Assembly: GCF_004405105.1 (NCBI RefSeq)
Contig: NZ_SORW01000053.1
Location: forward strand, 1 to 64,000
Origin: Jeotgalibacillus sp. R-1-5s-1
GTDB lineage: Bacteria; Bacillota; Bacilli; Bacillales; Jeotgalibacillaceae
DNA length: 64,000 nucleotides
Direction: 5' to 3'
Below, one piece after another: positions 27,308 to 35,517 of this stretch. Each line of letters opens with the position of its first letter. Positions within the stretch are counted from its first letter, which is position 1. Both the position numbers and the translations under genes were made by a program. The notes under the pieces are model-generated. The model ran no database searches. It worked only from the letters and a program-made list of their open reading frames with translations, and was not told the origin of the DNA.

Positions 27308-28429
27308 TTATTTTGAGGCTGTTTCTTTCACAATTTGTGTAAGAAGTTCGCTCAGTTTTACAAGCTCTTCGATTGGCATGCGTTCGTTTGTCGTGTGGAT
27401 CTCTTCATAGCCTACTGCGAGATTAACGGTTGGAACGCCCATTCCGGCGATGACGTTTGCATCGCTTCCGCCTCCGCTCGTAAGAAGCTCAGATGGACGT
27501 CCGATGGCAGCTGCTGCTTTTTGTGCGATCTGGACAACTTCATCATCTGCACTGAATTTGAAGCCTGGATACATAATCTGAATATCAACATCCGCTTTTC
27601 CGCCCATTTCGGCTGCTGCCTGTTCAAAGGCTTCTTTCATTTTAGCTGTTTGTGCTTCCATTTTTTCCGGCACGAGTGAGCGGGCTTCTGCAAGTACATC
27701 AACTCGGTCACACACGATGTTTGTTGCGCTTCCACCTTCGAAGCGTCCGATATTAGCCGTTGTTTCTTCATCAAGTCGTCCAAGCGGCATGTTGGCAATG
27801 GCTTTTGATGCAATCGTAATGGCTGATACACCTTTTTCCGGCGCTACTCCAGCGTGTGCCGTTTTTCCGTGAATCACCGCTTTAACTTTAGCCTGTGTTG
27901 GTGCAGCAATAATGATATTGCCCACTTTCCCGTCACTGTCAACAGCAAAGCCGTACTTTGCTTTCACATAATCAGGGTTGAGCGCTTTAGCTCCAACAAG
28001 TCCTGACTCTTCTCCAGCCGTGATAATAAACTGAATATCACCGTGCTTCAGGTTTTGCTCCTGCAGCTGTTTGATCATTTCAAGCATCGCAGCAATTCCG
28101 GCTTTATCATCTGCACCAAGGATTGTCGTACCGTCTGAGTAAATGAAGCCGTCCTCTTTAATCTGCGGCTTGATTCCCTTTCCAGGCGTTACGGTATCCA
28201 TATGTGATGTGAAGTAAATCGTATCAACGCCATCCGAATTACCTTTTAAGGTAAAAATCAGATTGTTGGCTCCGTGTCCTGTTTCATTCATGCTGCTGTC
28301 TTCTTCGATCTGAAGACCAAGATCCCCAAATTTCTTTTTCAGCACGACTGCGATTTCTGCTTCATGTTTTGTTTCAGAGTCTACCTGAACGAGCTCCATA
28401 AATTCCTGTACAATACGTTCCTGTGTCAT
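27308..28429 (-). CDS. yqjE: M20 family peptidase, PepT-like (YqjE)
   Basis: 373-residue dizinc aminopeptidase. His76/Asp78 (FTSHMDTV), Asp107 (GADDKAG) and Glu140/Glu141 (TAGEESG) are the metal and catalytic residues, and a C-terminal His lies in YEEIHTTNE. Probably a di/tripeptidase in peptide turnover. B. subtilis yqjE occupies the same place beside yqjD. Confidence 0.88.
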   Translation of the reverse strand: MTQERIVQEFMELVQVDSETKHEAEIAVVLKKKFGDLGLQIEEDSSMNETGHGANNLIFTLKGNSDGVDTIYFTSHMDTVTPGKGIKPQIKEDGFIYSDGTTILGADDKAGIAAMLEMIKQLQEQNLKHGDIQFIITAGEESGLVGAKALNPDYVKAKYGFAVDSDGKVGNIIIAAPTQAKVKAVIHGKTAHAGVAPEKGVSAITIASKAIANMPLGRLDEETTANIGRFEGGSATNIVCDRVDVLAEARSLVPEKMEAQTAKMKEAFEQAAAEMGGKADVDIQIMYPGFKFSADDEVVQIAQKAAAAIGRPSELLTSGGGSDANVIAGMGVPTVNLAVGYEEIHTTNERMPIEELVKLSELLTQIVKETASK

Positions 28430-28524
28430 ATTAAAACCTCCGGCATCCTGTTATGTTGAATGTTTAGTATAACGAGTAGTATGATTGCTGTCTATCGTTA
28501 TGAAAGTGGCAGGATTTAACCATT

Positions 28525-30075
28525 TTAAAGCGGTATGTTCCCATGCTTTTTCTTCGGACGTTCTTCTTTTTTGTTCCTCATCATCTCGAGTCCCTGAATC
28601 AGTTTGATACGGGTTTCTCTCGGATCAATGACGTCATCAACCATTCCTCTTGAAGCGGCAACGAATGGATTGGCAAACTTTTCACGGTATTCTTCAATTT
28701 TTCGTGCGCGCGTTGCTTCAGGATCCTCGCTTTGCGCAATTTCTTTTGCAAATATAATATTGGCCGCGCCTTGAGGGCCCATTACAGCAATTTCAGCATT
28801 CGGCCAGGCAAAAACGAGATCTGCTCCGATCGATTTACTGTTCAGTGCGACATACGCTCCTCCGTATGCTTTTCTGAGGATGACGGTCATTTTAGGTACG
28901 GTTGCTTCTGAATATGCGTAAAGAATCTTTGCACCATGACGAATAATGCCGCCATGCTCCTGTTTAATTCCCGGGAAGAATCCTGTTACGTCTTCAAACG
29001 TAATGATCGGTATATTAAAAGAATCACAAAAACGGATAAAACGGGACGCCTTGTCACTTGAGTCAATATCAAGTCCCCCAGCCATCACTTTCGGCTGATT
29101 ACAGACAAGTCCGACAACCTCGCCCTTAATGCGAGCAAGCCCAATCACGATATTACGCGCAAACTCCTTTTGCACTTCCATAAATGACCCTTCATCCACG
29201 ACCTGGTTAATGACTAGACGCACATCATAAGGACGAATCGGATCAAACGGGATCGAATCAGCCAGATCCGGACGGTCATCACTTTCGTCATCCGGACTTG
29301 TCATCGGCGGCCGTTCTTCACTTGATTGCGGAAGGTAGCTCAGCAGCTGTCTGACCTGCGCCAATGTTTCCTGTTCTGTTTCTGCGCGGAAGTGTGCATT
29401 CCCGCTGATCGAATTATGTATTTTTGAACCACCAAGATCTTCTGCAGAGATTTTTTCACCAGTAACAGTTTCGATGACCTTAGGCCCTGTGATAAACATC
29501 TGGCTCGTCTGATCCACCATAAAAACGAAATCAGTAATCGCTGGTGAATAAACTGCACCACCGGCACAAGGTCCCATGATCACTGAAATTTGCGGCATCA
29601 CACCAGAATAAATCGAGTTCCGGTAAAAAATCTGACCGTATCCGTCAAGCGATACAACACCCTCCTGAATTCTGGCACCACCTGAATCGTTAAGCCCGAT
29701 AAAAGGAGCGCCATTTTTCGCTGCCAGATCCATTACATTCGCAATTTTCGCAGCATGCATTTCTCCGAGCGCACCGCCAAAAACGGTGAAATCCTGTGAA
29801 AACAGATAGATCGGTCGGCCGTTTACCTTACCGTAACCTGTTACCACGCCATCTCCCGGACCTTTTTGTGACTCCATACCAAAATCACTGCAGCGGTGTT
29901 CTATAAACGGATTCAGTTCAACAAATGAGCCTTCATCCACAAGAAGATCAATTCTTTCCCTTGCTGTCAGCTTTCCTTTTTCATGCTGACGCTCGATTCT
30001 TTCATCTCCGCCTCCAAGCTCAATTTCTCTTCTTCTGTCGTACAATTCATTAATTTTTTCAAACATATCACTCAC
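28525..30075 (-). CDS. yqjD: Acyl-CoA (propionyl-CoA) carboxylase carboxyltransferase subunit, YqjD
   Basis: 516-residue beta subunit of a biotin-dependent acyl-CoA carboxylase. Two crotonase-type halves with GGARIQEGV, CAGGAVYSPA and GGAYVALNSKSIGAD oxyanion segments. It should carboxylate propionyl-CoA to methylmalonyl-CoA. The start overlaps the epimerase stop by 4 nt. No biotin carboxylase/biotin carrier alpha subunit is encoded in the window, so it must be supplied from elsewhere. Confidence 0.9.
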   Translation of the reverse strand: MSDMFEKINELYDRRREIELGGGDERIERQHEKGKLTARERIDLLVDEGSFVELNPFIEHRCSDFGMESQKGPGDGVVTGYGKVNGRPIYLFSQDFTVFGGALGEMHAAKIANVMDLAAKNGAPFIGLNDSGGARIQEGVVSLDGYGQIFYRNSIYSGVMPQISVIMGPCAGGAVYSPAITDFVFMVDQTSQMFITGPKVIETVTGEKISAEDLGGSKIHNSISGNAHFRAETEQETLAQVRQLLSYLPQSSEERPPMTSPDDESDDRPDLADSIPFDPIRPYDVRLVINQVVDEGSFMEVQKEFARNIVIGLARIKGEVVGLVCNQPKVMAGGLDIDSSDKASRFIRFCDSFNIPIITFEDVTGFFPGIKQEHGGIIRHGAKILYAYSEATVPKMTVILRKAYGGAYVALNSKSIGADLVFAWPNAEIAVMGPQGAANIIFAKEIAQSEDPEATRARKIEEYREKFANPFVAASRGMVDDVIDPRETRIKLIQGLEMMRNKKEERPKKKHGNIPL

Positions 30076-30494
30076 TGCTGCTCGCCCCCATTACGATAAG
30101 AATGATCACAAAGTTCATATAACACGCCTTTTGCCTGCTTAGGATGCATAAAAGCGACCTGCGCTCCGGCAGCACCGGCTTTTGACTGGTCAGAAGTAAA
30201 GCGGATGCCTTTTGATTTCAACTCCTGCATACGCTCATCAATTCCACTCACACCGAATGCCACGTGGTGAATGCCCTCACCTTTTTTTTCAATAAAAGCC
30301 GCTACGGGTGAGGTTTCGCTGAGCGGTTCAAGCAATTCAATTTTTATATTTCCGGCATCGAGAAACGCAACCTTCACGCCCTGTTCCTCAACCGTTTCTT
30401 CCTTTAAAAAAGTAAGCGTTAACATTTCAGTATAAAAAGGAAGTGTCTCTTTAATGGAACGGACAGCAATTCCGATATGATCGACTTTTTTCAT
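30072..30494 (-). CDS. mce: Methylmalonyl-CoA epimerase (VOC fold, YqjC)
   Basis: Converts (S)- to (R)-methylmalonyl-CoA, connecting the carboxylase to the mutase encoded at 36.5-40.3 kb. 140 residues. Metal ligands at His6 (KKVDHIGIAV), the HHVAFGV segment, and Glu in LYELCDH. I start at 30494, 9 nt after GAGGGG; the ATG at 30503 touches the ribosome site. Confidence 0.9.
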   Translation of the reverse strand: MKKVDHIGIAVRSIKETLPFYTEMLTLTFLKEETVEEQGVKVAFLDAGNIKIELLEPLSETSPVAAFIEKKGEGIHHVAFGVSGIDERMQELKSKGIRFTSDQSKAGAAGAQVAFMHPKQAKGVLYELCDHSYRNGGEQQ

Positions 30495-30557
30495 TCCACT
30501 CATCCCCTCTCTTTCGACATTCTTATTGTAACGGCAAAATGCCTGATTGACTACCAC

Positions 30558-30586
30558 TTGCACGTGTATGTAGATGCATGTACAAT
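30558..30586 (+). promoter_or_regulatory. Sigma-A promoter of prli42
   Basis: TTGCAC-17-TACAAT, 36 bp before the start codon. Confidence 0.65.
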
Positions 30587-30621
30587 AAAAATACTATGCA
30601 CTTCAGAAGGAGAGAAATGGT

Positions 30622-30720
30622 TTGCGTAATCGTACGTTCAGAAAAGTGATTGTTTATTTGATGATTTTTGCTATGCTTGCATCGACGCTTGCTATCGGTT
30701 TATCATTTGTTGCGTTTTAA
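30622..30720 (+). CDS. prli42: Stressosome-associated membrane miniprotein Prli42
   Basis: A 32-residue reading frame too short for ordinary gene calling. TTG start, ribosome site AGAAGGAGAG 8 nt upstream and a promoter further up. The protein has a basic N-terminus (MRNRTFRKV) then one membrane helix with LMIFAMLASTLAIGLS. This matches the Firmicute Prli42 family, which tethers the RsbR stressosome to the membrane in Listeria. It is divergent from mce-yqjD. Identification rests on pattern and size, not an alignment. Confidence 0.85.
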   Translation: MRNRTFRKVIVYLMIFAMLASTLAIGLSFVAF

Positions 30721-30742
30721 GGTTTGATTCTTTTTTATTGAA

Positions 30743-30791
30743 AACCTAAAAAGCGAAAAGGCACCTGATATGCCTTTTCGCTTTTTAGGTT
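30743..30791 (+). terminator. Perfect 21-bp hairpin after prli42
   Basis: Arms 30743-30763 and 30771-30791 are fully complementary around a 7-nt loop. The 3' arm contains CTTTTT but no U-tract follows. It probably terminates or protects the prli42 mRNA. Confidence 0.65.
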
Positions 30792-30809
30792 GGTAGATAC
30801 TTTAAAACC

Positions 30810-30922
30810 GTGCCGGGTCATTCCTTCGCTTTCCGTGGCCGGGCGGTGAACCCGCCTGAGCTTCGCCCAGTCGGTTTCACCTGACCCTTTCCGCCACAGG
30901 AGTCTTCGGAATGACCCGGCAC
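30810..30922. repeat. Hairpin repeat, locus 3 (B module only)
   Basis: Outer arms GTGCCGGGTCATTCC (30810-30824) and GGAATGACCCGGCAC (30908-30922) are perfectly complementary. Inside are a GGTGAA.CCG/CGG.TTCACC hairpin and the CACAGGAGTCTTC motif shared with other loci. No A module. The rest of the gap (30923-31105) is AT-rich and I see nothing in it. Confidence 0.8.
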
Positions 30923-31108
30923 TCTATTTTTCACTTTGATTTGTATGTATATTTTTAAAGAAATCTAATTAAGAAAAATTATAAAACATTTTAGTATCAG
31001 GATCTATTTGAAACTTACTGGTCATCCCTTTTCTGGGTAGTCTAAGGAATAATTATGCTCTCTGTGTGTGCTGATTTCTAATTAACACTATTACAGATCC
31101 TACGGATG

Positions 31109-31146
31109 AAAAAAACGCAATGGCAGGATGCCATTGCGCTTTTTTA
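31109..31146 (-). terminator. Terminator after yqjA
   Basis: AAAAAACGCAATGGCA pairs with TGCCATTGCGCTTTTTT. Confidence 0.85.
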
Positions 31147-32127
31147 TGCGTTTTCTGTCAGGCGGTCTTTGCTTTTTTTAGGGATGCCTCTGAAGGATTG
31201 TTTGATTTGCAGGTATTCTTCCATTTCGCGGATGAATTGAAAGAGGTTGGCTCTTGTTTCGAATTCTTCGCGTGAGTCAGGAAGTGGCATTTGTTCGAAT
31301 TCAATCTTCATGTCATAGAGCTTTTTTAAATATAGCACCGCAGTGTTTCCAGGGTGGATATGGCTGCTCAGGTCTTCAACGAATTCGGCTACAAATTCCC
31401 TTTGCTCAACGCCTTTGGATAATGAGGCAATCAGGGGCAGCATTCGTTCGATTAGCTCAAACTGCTTTTCTCTCATGTTAAAATATAGGTAATAAATGCT
31501 TTCATTTCGTAAAAAGTGATTTTCAACGTCTTGGAATGCCAGTGTTTTAGCCTTTTTGATGAGATCGGCGGTTTCTGCAATTTCTTTGCCGTCCCAGTCT
31601 GTATCCTGATTTCTCAGGTATGCAGCCATCTGGATGAAGATGAGCCGGAATTGCTGTTCAAGTTCTTCCTGGTATGTGCTGAGTTTTGATTCCACGCTTG
31701 GCATGTACAAGTTCATCAAAAGGGCGATTCCTACTCCGATGAAAATAAGAATGAGTTCATTTCCAATCAGATTCAGCGTAATATTACCTGAGTCAAATAA
31801 GTGCAGGATGATGACACTGCTTGTGACAATTCCTTCTTTAATTTTCAGCATGACGGCTGTTGGAATGAAAAGCAAAAGCAACAAACCGATCACGGCAGGA
31901 TGAAACGCGATCCCTTCAAAAAACACAAAAGAAAAACCCATGGAAAGCACACAGGCTGCCACACGGCTCCATGATGCTCTGACCGACTTTCTTTTTGTGT
32001 TTTGTATACAAAGGATGGCGATGATGCCTGCAGAGGCAAAGTTTTCGAGCTGCAGCATACCGGCCAGCATGATCGCGATGGCCGTTCCCGCAGCTGTTTT
32101 AATCGTACGGTACCCTATTCGAAACAT
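31144..32127 (-). CDS. yqjA: YqjA, aromatic acid exporter-like membrane protein
   Basis: 327 residues. N-terminal half has about five hydrophobic segments (15-30, 36-45, 58-75, 80-95, 120-145); the C-terminal 180 residues are soluble and helical (the ArAE_1-C type region). Substrate and role unproved. Start at 32127, 8 nt after AAAGGA; the upstream GTG overlaps the ribosome site. In B. subtilis yqjA also follows the art genes. Confidence 0.82.
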   Translation of the reverse strand: MFRIGYRTIKTAAGTAIAIMLAGMLQLENFASAGIIAILCIQNTKRKSVRASWSRVAACVLSMGFSFVFFEGIAFHPAVIGLLLLLFIPTAVMLKIKEGIVTSSVIILHLFDSGNITLNLIGNELILIFIGVGIALLMNLYMPSVESKLSTYQEELEQQFRLIFIQMAAYLRNQDTDWDGKEIAETADLIKKAKTLAFQDVENHFLRNESIYYLYFNMREKQFELIERMLPLIASLSKGVEQREFVAEFVEDLSSHIHPGNTAVLYLKKLYDMKIEFEQMPLPDSREEFETRANLFQFIREMEEYLQIKQSFRGIPKKSKDRLTENA

Positions 32128-32153
32128 TCGGTGATTCCTTTCCACTGAAATAG

Positions 32154-32186
32154 AAAAAAGATGATCCGGATGATCATCTTTTTTCT
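32154..32186. terminator. Terminator after artM
   Basis: AAAAAAGATGAT-CCGGATG-ATCATCTTTTTT, directly after the artM stop and before yqjA. Confidence 0.85.
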
Positions 32187-32189
32187 TTA

Positions 32190-32912
32190 TTATAACACTT
32201 TCTGAAGAAAATTCTGCGCACGCTCTGTTTTTGGTGCGCTGAAGAAATCAAGCGGCTGCGCTTCTTCGACGAGCATTCCTTCATCCATAAAGATGACGCG
32301 GTCTGCCACTTCACGTGCAAATCCCATTTCGTGCGTGACAATCATCATCGTCATACCGGTTTGTGCAAGTGACTTCATGACATCCAGCACTTCTTTTACC
32401 ATCTCAGGGTCAAGTGCTGAAGTCGGTTCATCAAAGAGCATGACAGATGGTTCCATCGCAAGGGCACGTGCAATCGCTACACGTTGCTTTTGTCCACCTG
32501 AAAGACGGTTTGGATATTCATTCGCTTTTTCTGACAGACCAACTTTTTTAAGCAGATCAAGCCCAAGCTGTTCCGCCTCTTTTTTCGATTTACCTTTTAC
32601 TTTAATCGGTGCATATGTCACGTTTTCCAGTGTTGTCATATGAGGAAACAGGTGAAAATGCTGAAACACCATCCCCACTTCTGACCGAAGCTTTTGCGGG
32701 TTGTATTTCGCACTCGTGATTTCGTCCTGTGCGATCGTGATTTTTCCTTTTGTCGGGGTTTCAAGCAGGTTCAGACAGCGTAAGAAAGTTGATTTCCCGG
32801 ATCCGGATGGACCGATGACAACCACAACCTCGCCTTCTTTAATCTCTGCATTGATCTCCTTCAGCACTTCAAGGCTGCCGAATGATTTATATAATCCCTC
32901 TACTTTAATCAC
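32190..32912 (-). CDS. artM: Amino acid ABC transporter ATPase ArtM (YqiZ)
   Basis: 240-residue polar amino acid ATPase. Walker [10 protein letters not shown] (34-42), signature [10 protein letters not shown], Walker [15 protein letters not shown], switch His in VTHEM. The order SBP-permease-ATPase equals B. subtilis artPQM, an arginine importer. Overlaps artQ by 8 nt. Confidence 0.92.
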   Translation of the reverse strand: MIKVEGLYKSFGSLEVLKEINAEIKEGEVVVVIGPSGSGKSTFLRCLNLLETPTKGKITIAQDEITSAKYNPQKLRSEVGMVFQHFHLFPHMTTLENVTYAPIKVKGKSKKEAEQLGLDLLKKVGLSEKANEYPNRLSGGQKQRVAIARALAMEPSVMLFDEPTSALDPEMVKEVLDVMKSLAQTGMTMMIVTHEMGFAREVADRVIFMDEGMLVEEAQPLDFFSAPKTERAQNFLQKVL

Positions 32913-33558
32913 TTCTTCTCATTCTCCCTTCAACCCATTTTCCGGCGAAAGTTAAGACCAGAACCATCAGGTAATAAATCAGACCCGCAAATAAAAGCGG
33001 CTCAAGGAAGGCAAATTTATCACTTCCGACGATATAGGCTCTTCTCATGATATCAGTTACACCGATGACTGTCACAATCGCAGACTCTTTTGTCAGCGTA
33101 ATAAATTCATTCATCAGTGCAGGCAGAATATTTTTCATTGCCTGTGGTAATATGACGTCCTTCATCATTTTGTTATAAGGAACACCTAGTGCCATAGCAG
33201 CTTCTTTCTGACCTTTATCGACTGCCTGGATACCGGCACGAATGATTTCAGAAATATAGGCAGCTGAATTTAAGCCAAATGATAAAATGGCTGCCGTATA
33301 AGCTTCAATCTGTGTCCCGAACAGCTGTGGAGATGCATAATAAATAATCATCAGCTGTAAGACGAGCGGTGTTCCCCTGAAAATTGACGTATAAGCATCC
33401 GCAAACCATCTAAGAAATGAGATGCGCCCTATTTTAAATAAAGATAAAATAATTCCGATTGCAAATCCCAATAGCCCTGCAATTAAAACGATCTGCAAGG
33501 TCACCCAGATGCCCTGAAGAATATAGGGCATGGAAGGGATAATCTGTTGAAAGTCCAT
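32905..33558 (-). CDS. artQ: Amino acid ABC transporter permease ArtQ (YqiY)
   Basis: 217 residues with five or six membrane segments and the HisM/GlnP-type EAA loop ([21 protein letters not shown]). Forms the channel with ArtP and ArtM. Preceded by an attenuator-like hairpin. Confidence 0.92.
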   Translation of the reverse strand: MDFQQIIPSMPYILQGIWVTLQIVLIAGLLGFAIGIILSLFKIGRISFLRWFADAYTSIFRGTPLVLQLMIIYYASPQLFGTQIEAYTAAILSFGLNSAAYISEIIRAGIQAVDKGQKEAAMALGVPYNKMMKDVILPQAMKNILPALMNEFITLTKESAIVTVIGVTDIMRRAYIVGSDKFAFLEPLLFAGLIYYLMVLVLTFAGKWVEGRMRRSD

Positions 33559-33588
33559 ATATATTCCTCCTCAATCATCAGCAAAAGA

Positions 33589-33620
33589 AAAGAGTGCTAT
33601 CGCAAGCTCCAGCACTCTTT
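33589..33620 (-). terminator. Intercistronic hairpin between artP and artQ
   Basis: AAAGAGTGCT pairs with AGCACTCTTT. Located after the artP stop. Partial termination or 3'-end protection would give more binding protein than permease. Confidence 0.6.
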
Positions 33621-33627
33621 GATCCAT

Positions 33628-34425
33628 TTATTCAGCAGCTGCTCCGTCAAACCATTTTTCTGCCAGCTTATCAAGCTCTCCTGATGCTTCAAGCTCGGCA
33701 AGGACCTCATTGAACTGCTCAGTCCATTCGCTGCCTTTTTGAAGGGCAACAGCTGACCCCGCTTCCTGCTCATCTACTTCAATCGTCTCACCGACAAGCT
33801 CTTCATTGCTGTCGAGATACCCTTGCGCTACTGTATTTTCAACGATAATCGCATCAAAACGTCCGTTGATAACGTCCTGCATTAATTCAGGAATACGGTT
33901 TCTTGTTTCCACCGTAATATCCATCTCTTCAGCCAGTCCATCCACATATTCCTGCTGAATAGATCCAAGCTGAACGCCTACCGTTTTACCATCAAGATCT
34001 TCCGGCGTAGCCAGACCGCTTCCATCCATTGAAATAATCATATCCTGGGCAACATAATAAACATCTGTGAAATCAACATTTTCTTTTCTTTCTTCCGTCG
34101 GCGTCATAGCAGCAAGTACAAAGTCAACCTGCTCGTTCGTTAAGGCAGTAACAAGCCCGCTGAATTCCATATCAATGATTTCAAATTCAAAACCAAGCTC
34201 ATCTGCAATCATATTAGCAAGGTCAATATCATAGCCAATAATTTCATCACCCTGAGCTGTATCTACATATTCGAATGGGCGGTAGTCAGCAGACGTTCCC
34301 ATCGTCAGCATCGGCTTTTCTTCAGAAGATCCGCTTCCGTTAGATGAAGACTCCTCCTCAGAACTTCCACATGCACTCAGCACCATGGCTCCGGATAATG
34401 CAGTCAGCAACATATATTTTTTCAT
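33628..34425 (-). CDS. artP: Amino acid (arginine-type) substrate-binding lipoprotein ArtP (YqiX)
   Basis: 265 residues with a lipoprotein signal peptide and lipobox LSAC (Cys19), a Ser/Glu-rich linker, and an SBP_bac_3 domain (ADYRPFEY, GYDIDLANMIADELG, DFVLAAMTPTEERKENVDFTD). Arginine specificity is inferred from B. subtilis synteny. An ARG-box-like site lies 70 bp upstream. Confidence 0.9.
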   Translation of the reverse strand: MKKYMLLTALSGAMVLSACGSSEEESSSNGSGSSEEKPMLTMGTSADYRPFEYVDTAQGDEIIGYDIDLANMIADELGFEFEIIDMEFSGLVTALTNEQVDFVLAAMTPTEERKENVDFTDVYYVAQDMIISMDGSGLATPEDLDGKTVGVQLGSIQQEYVDGLAEEMDITVETRNRIPELMQDVINGRFDAIIVENTVAQGYLDSNEELVGETIEVDEQEAGSAVALQKGSEWTEQFNEVLAELEASGELDKLAEKWFDGAAAE

Positions 34426-34492
34426 TATTTCTTCCCCCTCAAGTATCTTTATACAACTTTTTGTATATTTATTATATTTGTATTTTACTGAT

Positions 34493-34511
34493 CACGAAAT
34501 AAATATGCAAC
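34493..34511 (-). promoter_or_regulatory. ARG-box-like operator upstream of artP
   Basis: CACGAAATAAATATGCAAC resembles the AhrC box CATGAATAAAAATKCAAK with one extra base. AhrC/ArgR is encoded in this window at 55606-56058. The artPQM genes are arginine-repressed in B. subtilis. Confidence 0.4.
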
Positions 34512-34642
34512 ATCTTTTTATAAATATACAAAATAAAAGTTTATTCTGACAATTTATCGTGCTTGAGACAGCAGGAAAAACACTTCTATTTTATTTATTT
34601 TCTCTTCAAAGAAATTAAGGAGGGTTTTTTTCCTGATGTGGA

Positions 34643-34785
34643 GGGACGTGACCATACGCAGACTCCTGTGGTGGAAAGGGTCAGTTGAACCCCTTGTGCT
34701 CTGCACAAGGGGTTCACCACCCGGCCATAGAAAAGCGGGGCTAGTCGCTGCAGCTAGACAACGGAGCGGAGTATGGTCCCGTCCC
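34643..34785. repeat. Hairpin repeat, locus 4 (B module plus truncated A)
   Basis: Outer arms GGGACGTGACCATAC (34643-34657) and GTATGGTCCCGTCCC (34771-34785) match at 14 of 15 pairs. Module B has a hairpin GTTGAACCCCTTGTGC/GCACAAGGGGTTCAC. The A module is reduced to its end GGGGCTAGTCGCTGCAGC plus TAGACA (34735-34760), the long hairpin having been lost. Confidence 0.82.
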
Positions 34786-34795
34786 GGATTAATCG

Positions 34796-34834
34796 AAAAA
34801 ACCGGAACCACTCTTATTGAGCGGTTCCGGTTTC
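34796..34834 (-). terminator. Terminator after brxB
   Basis: AAACCGGAACC...GGTTCCGGTTT with A/T flanks, 9 nt after the brxB stop. Confidence 0.85.
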
Positions 34835-34842
34835 GTTATCTA

Positions 34843-35280
34843 TTATACTTCTTCACAATGTACTTCAAAAATACTCTGAAGGTTTGCGATGACAGACATT
34901 GGATCGTGTCCTTCGATCTCATGTCTTTCTACCATCGTTACAACCTTACCGTCTTTCATTAAAGCAAATGAAGGTGATGATGGCGGATAGCCTTCGAAAT
35001 AGCTTCTTGCTTTAGCTGTAGCCTCTTTATCCTGACCGGCAAATACGGTTACAAGACGATCCGGACGCTTATCATAATGAATCGCGTGTGCAGCAGCTGG
35101 ACGGGCGATTCCGCCTGCACAACCACAAACAGAGTTAACCATTACAAGTGTCGTACCTTTTTGAGAAAGAACATCTTCCACTTCTTCCGGTGTCGTAAGC
35201 TGCTGGTAGCCGGCTGCTTCTATTTCATCACGTGCCTGACGTACTACATCATTCATGAAAATATTAAAATCCATACTCAT
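34843..35280 (-). CDS. brxB: Bacilliredoxin BrxB (YqiW)
   Basis: Removes bacillithiol from S-bacillithiolated proteins. 145 residues of thioredoxin-like fold with the diagnostic CGC motif Cys52-Gly-Cys54 ([16 protein letters not shown]). Sequence follows B. subtilis YqiW closely. A strong promoter lies upstream. Confidence 0.93.
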   Translation of the reverse strand: MSMDFNIFMNDVVRQARDEIEAAGYQQLTTPEEVEDVLSQKGTTLVMVNSVCGCAGGIARPAAAHAIHYDKRPDRLVTVFAGQDKEATAKARSYFEGYPPSSPSFALMKDGKVVTMVERHEIEGHDPMSVIANLQSIFEVHCEEV

Positions 35281-35315
35281 ATTAAAACGCTCCTTTTACA
35301 GGTGATTACAGTTTA

Positions 35316-35344
35316 ATCATAGTGTACATATCGGACTTTATCAA
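35316..35344 (-). promoter_or_regulatory. Sigma-A promoter of brxB
   Basis: Minus strand TTGATA-17-TATGAT. Confidence 0.65.
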
Positions 35345-35443
35345 CTATGTTGAACCCGTTTTCAATCGCTCCATAAAAAAATTTCATCTTTTTTTCTTTT
35401 TGTGGTTTAAAATATCCTCACATTGGCAATACTATAAAAGAAT

Positions 35444-35472
35444 CTAGATTTAACCCCTAAACTCCCTAGATT
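35444..35472 (-). terminator. Possible terminator after meaB
   Basis: AATCTAG...CTAGATT followed by CTTTTATAG on the minus strand. 7-bp stem, so weak. Confidence 0.4.
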
Positions 35473-35476
35473 TCTT

Positions 35477-35510
35477 GGCGGCCGTCCATGACAGCCGTCC
35501 TTTTTTTTCG
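35477..35510 (+). terminator. Plus-strand terminator without an upstream gene
   Basis: GGCCGT and ACAGCC arms around CCATG followed by TCC and eight T on the plus strand. No plus-strand gene precedes it; the last plus-strand gene is prli42. Confidence 0.45.
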
Positions 35511-35517
35511 CCCGATT

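Noticed and set aside
34554-34962. Open frames on both strands over locus 4
   Set aside because: They follow the palindromic repeat and then run antisense into brxB; composition and lack of start signals argue against coding.
35477-35510. This hairpin as the meaB terminator
   Set aside because: Its T-run is on the wrong side for minus-strand transcription; the weaker hairpin at 35444-35472 is a better candidate.
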